Positions 9,282 to 17,569 of a stretch of DNA of 64,000 nucleotides are shown piece by piece. The position numbers and the translations under genes were made by a program. Each line of letters starts with the position of its first letter. Positions within the stretch are counted from its first letter, which is position 1. The stretch is taken from positions 124,001 through 188,000 of the forward strand of contig NZ_JADMSO010000006.1 in assembly GCF_015560805.1 (NCBI RefSeq), read 5' to 3'. The DNA is from Mediterraneibacter glycyrrhizinilyticus. GTDB taxonomy: Bacteria > Bacillota > Clostridia > Lachnospirales > Lachnospiraceae. The notes beneath the pieces are model-generated. The model saw only the letters and a program-made list of their open reading frames with translations, ran no database searches and was not told where the DNA came from.

Positions 9282-10070
9282 GTGAAAAAAATAATCGAAG
9301 TGAAAAATCTTTACAAGTTGTATCGCGTAGGAGATTCCATAGTCCGGGCGTTGAACGGCGTCGATTTTGCAATTTACGAGGGAGAATTCTGCGCGATCGT
9401 AGGCACGTCCGGTTCGGGAAAATCTACACTGCTCAATATGCTGGCCGGGTTGGAAAAGCCGACAAAGGGCGAGGTGATCATAGACGGCGTGCACATGGAA
9501 ACGTTGAATGAAGAGGGGCTGGTACGATTCCGGCGGGAGAATGTCGGCTTTATCTTTCAGTCGTTTCATTTGCTCGGGACAATGAATGCATTGGAAAATG
9601 TAGCGCTTCCCTTAAGTTTCCGCGGGGAATCCCGAGCGAGCAGACTGAAAAAAGCGGATCAGATGCTGGATCTGGTCAAGCTGAAAAAACATAAAAAACA
9701 TCTGCCGAGCCAGATGTCAGGCGGACAGCAGCAGCGGGTCGGCGTGGCGCGGGCGCTTGTAGTCGATCCGAAGATCATTTTTGCGGACGAACCCACGGGA
9801 AATCTGGATTCCCACACATCCGAGGAAGTGATGGAACTGATGCAGCAGGTTGTGAAAAAACAGGGGAAAACATTGGTCATGGTAACCCATGACGACCACC
9901 TTGCAGCATATGCGGATCGGATCTTTCATATTATTGACGGAAAGATCGTAAAGGTCGAAGTGAACTCTGCAAAAGAAGCGAAAAAAGAAAACGCGACAAA
10001 GAAAGAACAAACGAGAGAACAAAAGAAAGAGACAAAGAAAGAGCGGGAAAGAGAGGAAGAGCGAAAATGA
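9282..10070 (+). CDS. ABC transporter ATP-binding protein with a highly charged C-terminal tail
   Basis: I place the start at GTG 9282, behind GGAGGG (9272-9277); the frame is open further upstream without a better site. The 262-residue product has Walker A GTSGSGKST (41-49), Q-loop 'FQSFHLL', signature 'MSGGQQQRVGVARAL', Walker B 'IIFADEPTGNLD' and H-loop 'MVTHDD'. These mark a LolD/MacB-type ATPase. The last ~40 residues are almost entirely Lys, Glu, Arg, Thr and Gln and extend past the normal family length. The gene overlaps the next by 4 nt, and a MacB-type permease follows, so the three probably form one exporter. Confidence 0.9.
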   Translation: MKKIIEVKNLYKLYRVGDSIVRALNGVDFAIYEGEFCAIVGTSGSGKSTLLNMLAGLEKPTKGEVIIDGVHMETLNEEGLVRFRRENVGFIFQSFHLLGTMNALENVALPLSFRGESRASRLKKADQMLDLVKLKKHKKHLPSQMSGGQQQRVGVARALVVDPKIIFADEPTGNLDSHTSEEVMELMQQVVKKQGKTLVMVTHDDHLAAYADRIFHIIDGKIVKVEVNSAKEAKKENATKKEQTREQKKETKKEREREEERK

Positions 10071-11719
10071 GAAGAGGGAAACAGGCAGCAGGAATCCTGC
10101 TGTGTATGGTATTGGCGGCGGCATCCGTTCCGGGAATACCGGCAAATGCAGAAGAGGGAAAGACAAAAGATGTAAAAGCAGAAGCGGTGCAGACAAAGGA
10201 GCCAGTCCAGTCTCTGAGCAGTGTCAATGGACAGGCAACGATCCCGCAGATCCGGCTTTCCGTCGGAGACGGACAGTCCACACCGCAGTATACGGCGGAA
10301 GAGCAGGTGGAACTTGTCGTAAAAGTGACCAATCAGGGCGTGGCAGATGCGCAGAATGTCCGGATCACTCCGATGATCGACAATGCGGCGGACTGGCCGT
10401 TTGTGATCGAGAGTATGAATTACGAACAGAATCTGGGCACGATCAAAGCAGGAGAGAGTGTGGAAGCAAAATGGACGCTGACCGTTCGCTCAGATGTGGA
10501 GACAAAATCGTACAAGTCGTTGTTTGCAATCTCTTATGATGACGGCACGACGCCTTACGATGTGCAGAAGACGATCTATGTCAATACGACGGCGAAACCG
10601 GCAGAACAGCCGGGCGGCGGAGACGATGGCTCTGCGCAGGATCCGAATACGGATCCGAATACAGAGCCGCAGACGCCGGGAGAAACGCCGGGAGGAAACG
10701 TATCAGATCCCGGTGCGGGTGACTTATCCGGTATGGGGGGAGCGATGATCCCGGGTGACGGCGGCGTCTACAACAGTGATCCGGTCGTTTCCGGCGGAGG
10801 CAGTACGAGCAAGTCGGTTCCCCGTGTGATCGTGACCGGATTCGCGACAGATCCGGGTGCAGTCAATGCGGGCAGTAATTTCCGCCTCACCGTACATGTG
10901 AAAAATACATCGTCGACCACCGCAGTGTCCAACATGCTTTTTGATCTGCAGGCTCCGGCGGCAGGAACCGAGGGCGCGGCGGAAGCGCCGGCGTTTCTTC
11001 CGGCGTCCGGTTCCAGCTCGATTTATCTGGACAGTATCCCGGCAGGGGAGACGAGAGATATTACCATCGATATGAACGCACGGGCAGATCTGCTGCAGAA
11101 ACCGTACAGTATTGCGATGACAATGAAGTATGAGGACGGTAATGCCGTGCAGTATGAGGGAGCTTCCAGTCTGGCGATCCCGGTACAGCAGGCAGCCAGA
11201 TTTGAGTTCAGCGACATCGAGATCGCGCCGGGAAGCATTGAGGTCGGAGAGGAAGCGAACCTAACCTGTAGTCTGTACAATACGGGGCGTGTAAAATTAT
11301 ATAATGTCAAGGCGTCTTTTGTCGGCGATGGGATCAAAGGAAAAGATGTGTTTGTCGGTAATCTGGAATCCGGTGCAACCGGAACGATCGATGGCATGCT
11401 GACGGCGGAAAGCGAGATTCCGGCAGGTACAAAATGTAAGATGGTCGTTACATACGAAGACGTCTCCGGCAATGTGTCTACAACGGAGAAAGAGTTTGAA
11501 TTGGAAGTTCTTCCGATGGCGGCAGACGATATGTCGGCAGATGCAGCGCCGGTAGAGCAGAAAGCCTCCATACCGGTAGTACCGATCGTGATCGGAGTTC
11601 TTGTTGTGGCAGGAGTCGTCCTGACGATCGTGCTTCTTCGCAGAAAAAAGAAAAAACAGATGTTGGCAGAAGAGGAGGATTTGGCAGATGAGGTGGATCG
11701 ACTTACTGAGGATGAGTAG
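10067..11719 (+). CDS. Secreted, membrane-anchored CARDB/NEW3-like protein
   Basis: This 550-residue exported protein has a signal peptide (1-29, ending 'PANAEE') and a beta-rich domain with repeated 'VTNQGVADAQNV'- and 'VKNTSSTTAVSN'-type strands, as in CARDB/NEW3 domains. A Gly/Pro/Asp-rich low-complexity linker (about 180-245) and a further immunoglobulin-like block (about 370-480) follow. It ends with a C-terminal membrane helix (about 508-528) and a 'RRKKKK' stop-transfer. It lies between an ABC ATPase and a MacB-like permease and overlaps both. It is probably an extracytoplasmic accessory or substrate-docking subunit, perhaps comparable to MacA adaptors; that role is inferred from position. 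Confidence 0.82.
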   Translation: MRRGKQAAGILLCMVLAAASVPGIPANAEEGKTKDVKAEAVQTKEPVQSLSSVNGQATIPQIRLSVGDGQSTPQYTAEEQVELVVKVTNQGVADAQNVRITPMIDNAADWPFVIESMNYEQNLGTIKAGESVEAKWTLTVRSDVETKSYKSLFAISYDDGTTPYDVQKTIYVNTTAKPAEQPGGGDDGSAQDPNTDPNTEPQTPGETPGGNVSDPGAGDLSGMGGAMIPGDGGVYNSDPVVSGGGSTSKSVPRVIVTGFATDPGAVNAGSNFRLTVHVKNTSSTTAVSNMLFDLQAPAAGTEGAAEAPAFLPASGSSSIYLDSIPAGETRDITIDMNARADLLQKPYSIAMTMKYEDGNAVQYEGASSLAIPVQQAARFEFSDIEIAPGSIEVGEEANLTCSLYNTGRVKLYNVKASFVGDGIKGKDVFVGNLESGATGTIDGMLTAESEIPAGTKCKMVVTYEDVSGNVSTTEKEFELEVLPMAADDMSADAAPVEQKASIPVVPIVIGVLVVAGVVLTIVLLRRKKKKQMLAEEEDLADEVDRLTEDE

Positions 11720-13115
11720 CGGCAGCCTCAAACGAAGAAAATTGAGAACATTTCTGACGGTCTTAGGCGTTGTGATCGGAACGGCGTCCATCGTTGTCAT
11801 GATCTCGCTTGGGCTTGGAATGCAGCAGTCTCTCTATCGGGAGATCGAGCAGTCCGGCGGTATGACGAGCATTACGGTGACAGGAAAAGATGTGGGAAGC
11901 CGGATGGTGTATACGAGTGATGATCAGATGGGAGACGAGACTAAAAAATATATCACCGACGAGACGATCAAAGAATTGGAAAAATTAGAACATGTGGCAA
12001 GCGCGAGTCCGTCGCTTACGATGAATTCGGTGCTGCTGTCCGGAAAATATGAGGGATATATCCAGTTGGTCGGGCTGACGCCGGAAGAAATGAAACGGCA
12101 GAATATGAAACTGACGGATGACAGCCGTCTGCCGGATGAGGATGCCCAGAATCTGGAACTGATCTTCGGAAACGGCGTCCCGACGATGTTCTATGAGCGG
12201 GGAAGCGGAAAAGGCTATTGGGAAACAATGGAACTTCCGGATATTGATTTCCGAAACGATCAGATGTTTCTGATCCTGGATCAGGATGCATTTTTCAATG
12301 CCCAGCAGAATACGCCGGTGAGTGAGAATTCGGGAGACCAGAGCGCGCAAAGCGGCGGGAATGCATCTGCAGGTACACAGAAGCCGCCGAAGAAATATGT
12401 GGTGAACGCCTGTGGGATGGTCGCTGGGGACGTGGAGTCTTATAATGCCAACTATTATGATGTATACTGCAATATCGACGTGCTTCGCTCGATGCTGCAG
12501 AAAGAGTTTGCCGGACGTGCGATCCCGGGACAGCCGACGACCAAGACCGGAAAGCCGTATCGGTTCTTTGCCTACACAACCGCAAAAGTGCAGGCGGACG
12601 AACTCGACAATGTGGAATCGCTTGCGAATCAGATCCGGGAACTGGGGTACAATGTGTCCACCAATGCGGAATATCTGAAGAGCATGCAGAAACAGTTTGC
12701 GATGGTGCAGGCTCTTCTCGGCGGGATCGGAGCCGTGTCGCTGTTCGTGGCGGCGATCGGGATCGCGAATACGATGATGATGTCGATCTATGAGCGGACC
12801 AAAGAGATCGGCGTGATCAAAGTCCTCGGCTGTAGTTTGCGGAACATTAAGACGATGTTTCTTATGGAAGCCGGATTCATTGGATTTATCGGCGGTGTGA
12901 TCGGAAATATACTGAGCTTTTTGATGTCGGTTGCGATCAATTTCCTTGTGGCGAAAAGCGGCGGCGTCGGTCTGGACGGCAATCTGTCCTATATTCCGCT
13001 CTGGCTTGTTCTGGCGTCGATGGGATTCGCAGTGTTCGTCGGAATGGTGGCAGGATATTTCCCGGCATTGCGCGCGATGCGTTTAAGTCCGCTTGCGGCG
13101 ATCCGGAATAATTAG
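11688..13115 (+). CDS. MacB-type ABC permease (FtsX domain)
   Basis: This 475-residue permease follows the MacB plan: TM1 at about 22-45 ('LRTFLTVLGVVIGTASIVV'), a MacB periplasmic-like domain (about 50-340), then three helices with the FtsX signature 'IANTMMMSIYERTKEIGVIK' near 360. It ends 'LRAMRLSPLAAIRNN', a usual MacB C terminus. Its start lies 32 nt inside the end of the NEW3-like gene, so translation is coupled. With the upstream ATPase it should form a mechanotransmission-type exporter. Confidence 0.92.
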   Translation: MRWIDLLRMSSGSLKRRKLRTFLTVLGVVIGTASIVVMISLGLGMQQSLYREIEQSGGMTSITVTGKDVGSRMVYTSDDQMGDETKKYITDETIKELEKLEHVASASPSLTMNSVLLSGKYEGYIQLVGLTPEEMKRQNMKLTDDSRLPDEDAQNLELIFGNGVPTMFYERGSGKGYWETMELPDIDFRNDQMFLILDQDAFFNAQQNTPVSENSGDQSAQSGGNASAGTQKPPKKYVVNACGMVAGDVESYNANYYDVYCNIDVLRSMLQKEFAGRAIPGQPTTKTGKPYRFFAYTTAKVQADELDNVESLANQIRELGYNVSTNAEYLKSMQKQFAMVQALLGGIGAVSLFVAAIGIANTMMMSIYERTKEIGVIKVLGCSLRNIKTMFLMEAGFIGFIGGVIGNILSFLMSVAINFLVAKSGGVGLDGNLSYIPLWLVLASMGFAVFVGMVAGYFPALRAMRLSPLAAIRNN

Positions 13116-13121
13116 AAAGCA

Positions 13122-13385
13122 TCATTCTTCGATGATCTGGATCTCCAGATAATCAAAATCAATACTGTCTACAAAATTATCCTGATAAAATCTGGCTTTG
13201 TCATGGCGCTTGAAATCAGCGATCGTCGTGTCAAGCCAGATTGGTTTGCTTAAATCAAATTCATAGCATATCGCATCAAGCGCATGAAAAATCTTATGTG
13301 TGCGGGTGTCGTCGGTATCGTCACAGATCACGGTATCCCGAAGCATCCGGTTGTCTTTAAATTCTTTTCCCCATAAACGAAACAT
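13122..13385 (-). CDS. Small conserved protein of unknown function
   Basis: This 87-residue acidic protein carries the pattern 'DTVICDDTDDTRTHKIFHAL' and later 'KPIWLDTTIADFKRH', 'DFDYLEIQIIEE'. I recall close relatives as stand-alone hypothetical genes across Clostridia, but no function. A strong ribosome site (AAAGGAGG) precedes the ATG, and a promoter lies upstream on this strand. It converges on the MacB-like permease with only 6 nt between stop codons. It has no signal peptide or membrane helix. Confidence 0.85.
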   Translation of the reverse strand: MFRLWGKEFKDNRMLRDTVICDDTDDTRTHKIFHALDAICYEFDLSKPIWLDTTIADFKRHDKARFYQDNFVDSIDFDYLEIQIIEE

Positions 13386-13414
13386 AGCAAAGTTCCTCCT
13401 TTTTTAATGAAAAG

Positions 13415-13443
13415 AGTATACCATTGCCATCTGTGAAATGCAA
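13415..13443 (-). promoter_or_regulatory. Promoter of the small conserved gene
   Basis: On the minus strand, TTGCAT, a 17-nt spacer and TATACT match a vegetative promoter 30 nt before the start codon. Confidence 0.7.
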
Positions 13444-13544
13444 CATGGTGTGGTAGTTTTGGGAGGAGTATGATATAATGCGGTTGTTATCTGCGCCGGG
13501 AAGAAAAATAAAAAGAGGCGCGGAGATAAGAGGAGAACAGGAAA

Positions 13545-14600
13545 ATGAAAAGTATTTTGGACCGGATTTTTGTGGACGGCCTTGGAGGGATGGCGCACGG
13601 ATTATTTGCTACGCTGATCATTGGAACGATCATCCAGCAGATCGGATTGTTTGCGGGCGGAGATTTTGGGAATATGCTGTATATGGCAGGAAAGATGGCG
13701 GCGGCGATGACAGGCGCCGGGATCGGTGTCGGTGTGGCAAGGAAATTTAATGCAGATCAGTTGGTTGTCGTATCGGCGGCGACGGTAGGAATGATCGGAG
13801 CGTTTGCGGGCAAACTGCTTGCAGGAGAAGTACTGACGGACGGAAACGTCTTTCTGGCAGGACCGGGAGAGCCGCTGGGAGCATTTGTGGCTGCCTACGT
13901 TGCGATCGAGATCGGTATTCTGATCTCCGGGAAGACAAAACTGGATATTTTGATCACACCGTTTGTGTGTATCGGAGTCGGAACGGCGACCGGACTGGTT
14001 GTGGGACCGCCGATCTCACGGTTTATGGGATGGCTCGGATCGCTGATCAACTGGGGAACGGAACAGCAGCCGTTTTTGATGGGGATCGTTGTATCCGTAT
14101 TGATGGGAATGATCCTGACGCTTCCGATCAGCTCGGCGGCTATTGGAGTGATCCTGAATCTGTCGGGGCTTGCGGCGGGCGCGGCGACGATCGGCTGCTG
14201 CTGCAACATGGTGGGGTTTGCCGTGGCAAGTTTCCGGGAAAATGGGTTCGGCGGACTTCTGGCGCAGGGGATCGGCACGTCGATGCTCCAAGTCCCGAAT
14301 ATCGTAAGACACCCGAAGATCTGGCTGCCGGCGATCCTTTCCAGTGCGATCTTAGGACCGGTCGGCACGATGCTTCTGCATATGACGAACAACGCGACCG
14401 GATCCGGCATGGGAACCGCCGGGCTGGTGGGGCAGATCATGACCTGGCAGGTGATGACACAGACCGAAGCGCCGGTGGTCGTGCTTTTGAAGATCCTCCT
14501 GATCCAGATCGTTCTTCCGGCCGCGCTCACATTTGGATTTTCGGAATTCATGCGGCGTAAAAAATGGATCCGTTTCGGGGAGATGAAGCTGGATCTGTAA
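13545..14600 (+). CDS. Stand-alone PTS EIIC-type membrane protein (PTS_EIIC_2-like)
   Basis: This 351-residue, very hydrophobic protein has about 8-10 membrane segments and begins 'MKSILDRIFVDGLGGMAHGL'. Gly-rich loops include 'AAAMTGAGIGVGVARKFN' and 'GPPISRFMGWLGSLINWG'. I associate this pattern with the PTS_EIIC_2 family, which occurs as single genes in Firmicutes without EIIA or EIIB partners. None is adjacent here, so the substrate and even phosphotransfer coupling are uncertain. It is probably monocistronic. Confidence 0.8.
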   Translation: MKSILDRIFVDGLGGMAHGLFATLIIGTIIQQIGLFAGGDFGNMLYMAGKMAAAMTGAGIGVGVARKFNADQLVVVSAATVGMIGAFAGKLLAGEVLTDGNVFLAGPGEPLGAFVAAYVAIEIGILISGKTKLDILITPFVCIGVGTATGLVVGPPISRFMGWLGSLINWGTEQQPFLMGIVVSVLMGMILTLPISSAAIGVILNLSGLAAGAATIGCCCNMVGFAVASFRENGFGGLLAQGIGTSMLQVPNIVRHPKIWLPAILSSAILGPVGTMLLHMTNNATGSGMGTAGLVGQIMTWQVMTQTEAPVVVLLKILLIQIVLPAALTFGFSEFMRRKKWIRFGEMKLDL

Positions 14601-14625
14601 ACTTTCTTAAAAAAGAGTGAAAATC

Positions 14626-14654
14626 ATGACAGGAAAATCGGAATATGCTACAAT
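14626..14654 (+). promoter_or_regulatory. Promoter of the small alarmone synthetase
   Basis: ATGACA, 17 nt, TACAAT, with an extended TG one base before the -10. Transcription would start near 14661, which argues against start codons at 14645 and 14663. Confidence 0.65.
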
Positions 14655-14752
14655 GCAGAGGAATGGGAACGTACAGTCAGATGTTCTCATTAAATGAAAT
14701 TCTCCGTGCTGTGCAGGCATCGCGGAAGAAGATACGGGAGGGAGTACAGAAT

Positions 14753-15490
14753 TTGGGAGAAGAACGGCAGATCAACGATGCGATACGGAATTATGAGGAC
14801 GTTGACAGCTGGAAAACAGTGATTTTTCTGTATAATGCAGCATTAAAAGAAGTAGGAACGAAGCTGGAGATCTTAAACGATGAGTTCCAGCATGTACATA
14901 AGTATAATCCGATCGAACATATCAAGACGAGGATCAAGACGCCGGAAAGTATCGTCAAGAAGTTAAAGCGCAACGGACACGAAGTCTCGATCGAGAATAT
15001 GGTCCGGTATATCAACGACATTGCAGGCGTGCGGCTGATCTGTTCTTTTACGTCGGATATTTACCGACTGGCGGAGATGATCGGAAACCAGAGCGATCTG
15101 AAAGTCATGACGATCAAAGATTATATCAAGAACCCGAAAGAGAGCGGATACAAAAGCTATCATATGCTCGTGTCGGTTCCGATCTTTCTTTCGGACAGCG
15201 TTGTGGACACGAAAGTGGAGATCCAGATCCGGACGATCGCGATGGATTTCTGGGCGAGTCTGGAGCATAAGATCTACTACAAGTTCGAGGGGAACGCTCC
15301 GGATTATATCAGCCGGGATCTGCGCGAATGTGCGCAGATGGTTTCAGAGCTGGACGATAAGATGCTCTCTTTGAATGAGGCGATCCAGGCATGTCTCGAA
15401 GAACAGAACGGCATTGATTATGTAGAAGAGCGCAATCGGATGAGCAGTGTGGCCAACGGCCTGATCGGCGGAAGCTATATAAAAAAGTAA
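14753..15490 (+). CDS. Small alarmone synthetase (RelQ/SAS-like ppGpp synthetase)
   Basis: This protein should transfer pyrophosphate from ATP to GDP or GTP to make (p)ppGpp. The RelA/SpoT synthetase core shows 'RIKTPESIVKKLKRNG', 'DIAGVRLICSF', the nucleotide-binding 'ESGYKSYHMLV' and 'VEIQIRTIAMDFWASLEHKI'. No HD hydrolase or regulatory ACT/TGS domain is present. I place the start at TTG 14753, giving 245 residues, because GGGAGGGAG (14736-14744) sits 8 nt upstream. The frame is open to 14645, but the promoter overlaps that region. An HD-type hydrolase-like gene lies 6.6 kb downstream. Confidence 0.9.
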   Translation: MGEERQINDAIRNYEDVDSWKTVIFLYNAALKEVGTKLEILNDEFQHVHKYNPIEHIKTRIKTPESIVKKLKRNGHEVSIENMVRYINDIAGVRLICSFTSDIYRLAEMIGNQSDLKVMTIKDYIKNPKESGYKSYHMLVSVPIFLSDSVVDTKVEIQIRTIAMDFWASLEHKIYYKFEGNAPDYISRDLRECAQMVSELDDKMLSLNEAIQACLEEQNGIDYVEERNRMSSVANGLIGGSYIKK

Positions 15491-15493
15491 TGG

Positions 15494-15538
15494 CAGCGTC
15501 GGTGTACAAGGATGCATATTTTCCCTTGTACATCGGCG
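15494..15538 (+). repeat. Hairpin element family 2, copy 1
   Basis: CGTCGGTGTACAAGG pairs with CCTTGTACATCGGCG over 15 bp (two G-U pairs) around a short AT-rich loop. It shares CAGCGTC plus TGT-CAAGG with copies at 20295 and 21983. It lies just after the alarmone synthetase stop codon. Confidence 0.75.
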
Positions 15539-15554
15539 TAATACAGGAAAAAGG

Positions 15555-15596
15555 AAAAGTCCCATGGATTTCTGCGGAAACCGGAGGGACTTTTTT
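15555..15596 (+). terminator. Intrinsic terminator after the alarmone synthetase
   Basis: AAAAGTCCC (15555-15563) pairs with GGGACTTTT (15586-15594), followed by more T residues. Confidence 0.8.
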
Positions 15597-15632
15597 GTAT
15601 AGGAGGAACTGCATCGGATGACGATGCTTTTC

Positions 15633-15661
15633 TTGACCCATCTGCGGATTTCCCGTATAAT
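15633..15661 (+). promoter_or_regulatory. Promoter of the P-type ATPase gene
   Basis: TTGACC, a 17-nt spacer and a consensus TATAAT. The predicted leader is only about 17 nt. Confidence 0.8.
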
Positions 15662-15684
15662 ATTCAGCAAACGGGTAAAGTGAG

Positions 15685-17550
15685 ATGGGGAATATGGCAA
15701 AGGCAGTAAAGATCAAATTCATAGAACTTGGCGCAGGTGGAATCCTTTATCTTGCGGCATTGTATACCGCAGGAGATGGAGAGTGGACGAGCGGGGCAGA
15801 GACGGTATGTTTTTTGCTGGCTTATTTTGCGTTGGCGGCTGGAGTTTTCGCACAGCTGATCCGAAATTTCAGGAAGATGCATTTTTTCGATGAAAATTTT
15901 CTGATGCTTCTTGCAACGGTCGGGGCGCTGATCATCGGGAAATATACAGAAGCGGTCGGTGCGATCCTTTTCTTCCAGATCGGGAAACTGATCGAGGAGA
16001 TTTCCATGAGCAGAACGAAGAAGTCGATCGCGAAATACATGGACATCCGTCCGGAGTTTGCCAACCGGAAAGTCGGCAATAAAGAGGAAAATGTAGCGCC
16101 GTCCGATCTGAAACGGGGCGATGTGATCGTGATCCGTCCGGGAGAGAAGATCCCGGTCGACGCGGTTGTCACGGCGGGAAGCAGTATGGTTGATATGAAA
16201 GCGCTGACCGGAGAATCCGAACCGGGCGAGGTTAAGATTGGCCAAAAAGTATACAGTGGAAGTATCAATCTGAGCGGACTATTGGAAGCGAGGGTGTCGA
16301 AAGTATATGCGGAGTCTACGGCGTCGCGGATCATGGGACTGGTAGAGGGGGCGAACAAGAAGAAGTCGGAGACCGAGAAGTTTGCCGACCGGTTTACGAA
16401 GTATTACACGCCGATCGTGACCTGTCTCGGGATTCTCGTGATGATCCTGCCGCCGATGATGCTGCCGGCGCACGATACGGAGACGTGGATGTACCGGGGA
16501 CTGATTTTCCTCGTTGCCGCCTGTCCGTTCGGGCTACTCGTGTCGGTTCCGCTTGCATTTCTCGGGGGGATCGGTGCGGCTTCTAAGCAGGGAGTCCTTA
16601 TGAAAGGAAGTAATTTCCTCGAGGCGCTCTCAAAAGCGGAGACATTTATTTTTGATAAGACCGGAACGCTGACGCAAGGCGTATTCCATGTGAAGAAAAT
16701 CTGTCCGAAAGGGATGACGGCAGAAGAACTGTTGGAACTGACGGCGCATGGAGAAGCATATTCCAGTCATCCGATCGCGGTTTCGCTTCAGGAAGCTTAT
16801 GGAAAAGATGTGGATCTTGGCAGGGTCAAATATATCAAAGAATTTTCCGGTTTCGGCGTGATGGCGGAGATCGATGGAAAGGATGTCTATATCGGGAATT
16901 CCAAATTTATGAACCGGCAGGGACTTTATTATCAGCCGGTGTCGGAGATCGGGACTGCGGTCCATGTGGCGGTGGACGGGGAATATGCCGGATACATCCT
17001 GATCTCGGATGCGCTGCGGAAAGACGCGAAACGTACGATCCGATGGCTGGAGAGACATCAGCTTGAAGCGGTCATGCTCACCGGAGATAATGAACGGGTG
17101 GCGCAAAGTGTTGCAAAACAATTGGGGATTGAGTATGTATATGCCAATCTGATGCCCGAAGATAAGGTGGCGCAGTTGGAGGAATTTATCGACAGTCAGA
17201 TGGAAAGTGAAAATCTGGCGTTTGTGGGGGATGGGATCAATGACGCTCCGGTGCTGGCGCGGGCGGATATCGGGATCGCGATGGGCGGTCTCGGAGCAGA
17301 TGCGGCGCTGGAAGCTGCGGATGTGATCCTGATGGAAGACGAACCATCCCGCATCATCGATGCGATACGGATCTCCCGGGGAACGATACGGGCGGTGAAG
17401 CAGAACCTGATCTTTGCGATCGGGATGAAGATTTTACTTCTGATACTTGCTTTTTTCGGATATGTGTCGATGCAGGATGCGATCATTGCAGATATGTGCG
17501 TAATGCTGATCAATATTTTAAATTCATTCTGGGTCATTACGCTTTGCTGA
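15685..17550 (+). CDS. P1B-type heavy-metal ATPase with a CPF motif
   Basis: This 621-residue membrane ATPase has the actuator 'LTGESEPGE', phosphorylation site 'FDKTGTLTQG' (Asp324), the P1B His-Pro ('SSHPIAV') and hinge 'VGDGINDAPVLA'. There are about eight membrane helices and no N-terminal metal-binding HMA domain. The ion-selectivity helix reads 'AACPFGLLVSVPLAF' (Cys280-Pro281-Phe282), where CadA/ZntA/CopA proteins have Cys-Pro-Cys. The rest resembles the Zn/Cd/Co group, but the substrate cannot be predicted with the second cysteine missing. The start is ATG 15685 or ATG 15694. Confidence 0.9.
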   Translation: MGNMAKAVKIKFIELGAGGILYLAALYTAGDGEWTSGAETVCFLLAYFALAAGVFAQLIRNFRKMHFFDENFLMLLATVGALIIGKYTEAVGAILFFQIGKLIEEISMSRTKKSIAKYMDIRPEFANRKVGNKEENVAPSDLKRGDVIVIRPGEKIPVDAVVTAGSSMVDMKALTGESEPGEVKIGQKVYSGSINLSGLLEARVSKVYAESTASRIMGLVEGANKKKSETEKFADRFTKYYTPIVTCLGILVMILPPMMLPAHDTETWMYRGLIFLVAACPFGLLVSVPLAFLGGIGAASKQGVLMKGSNFLEALSKAETFIFDKTGTLTQGVFHVKKICPKGMTAEELLELTAHGEAYSSHPIAVSLQEAYGKDVDLGRVKYIKEFSGFGVMAEIDGKDVYIGNSKFMNRQGLYYQPVSEIGTAVHVAVDGEYAGYILISDALRKDAKRTIRWLERHQLEAVMLTGDNERVAQSVAKQLGIEYVYANLMPEDKVAQLEEFIDSQMESENLAFVGDGINDAPVLARADIGIAMGGLGADAALEAADVILMEDEPSRIIDAIRISRGTIRAVKQNLIFAIGMKILLLILAFFGYVSMQDAIIADMCVMLINILNSFWVITLC

Positions 17551-17569
17551 TAAGGAGAAGACAGAGATT

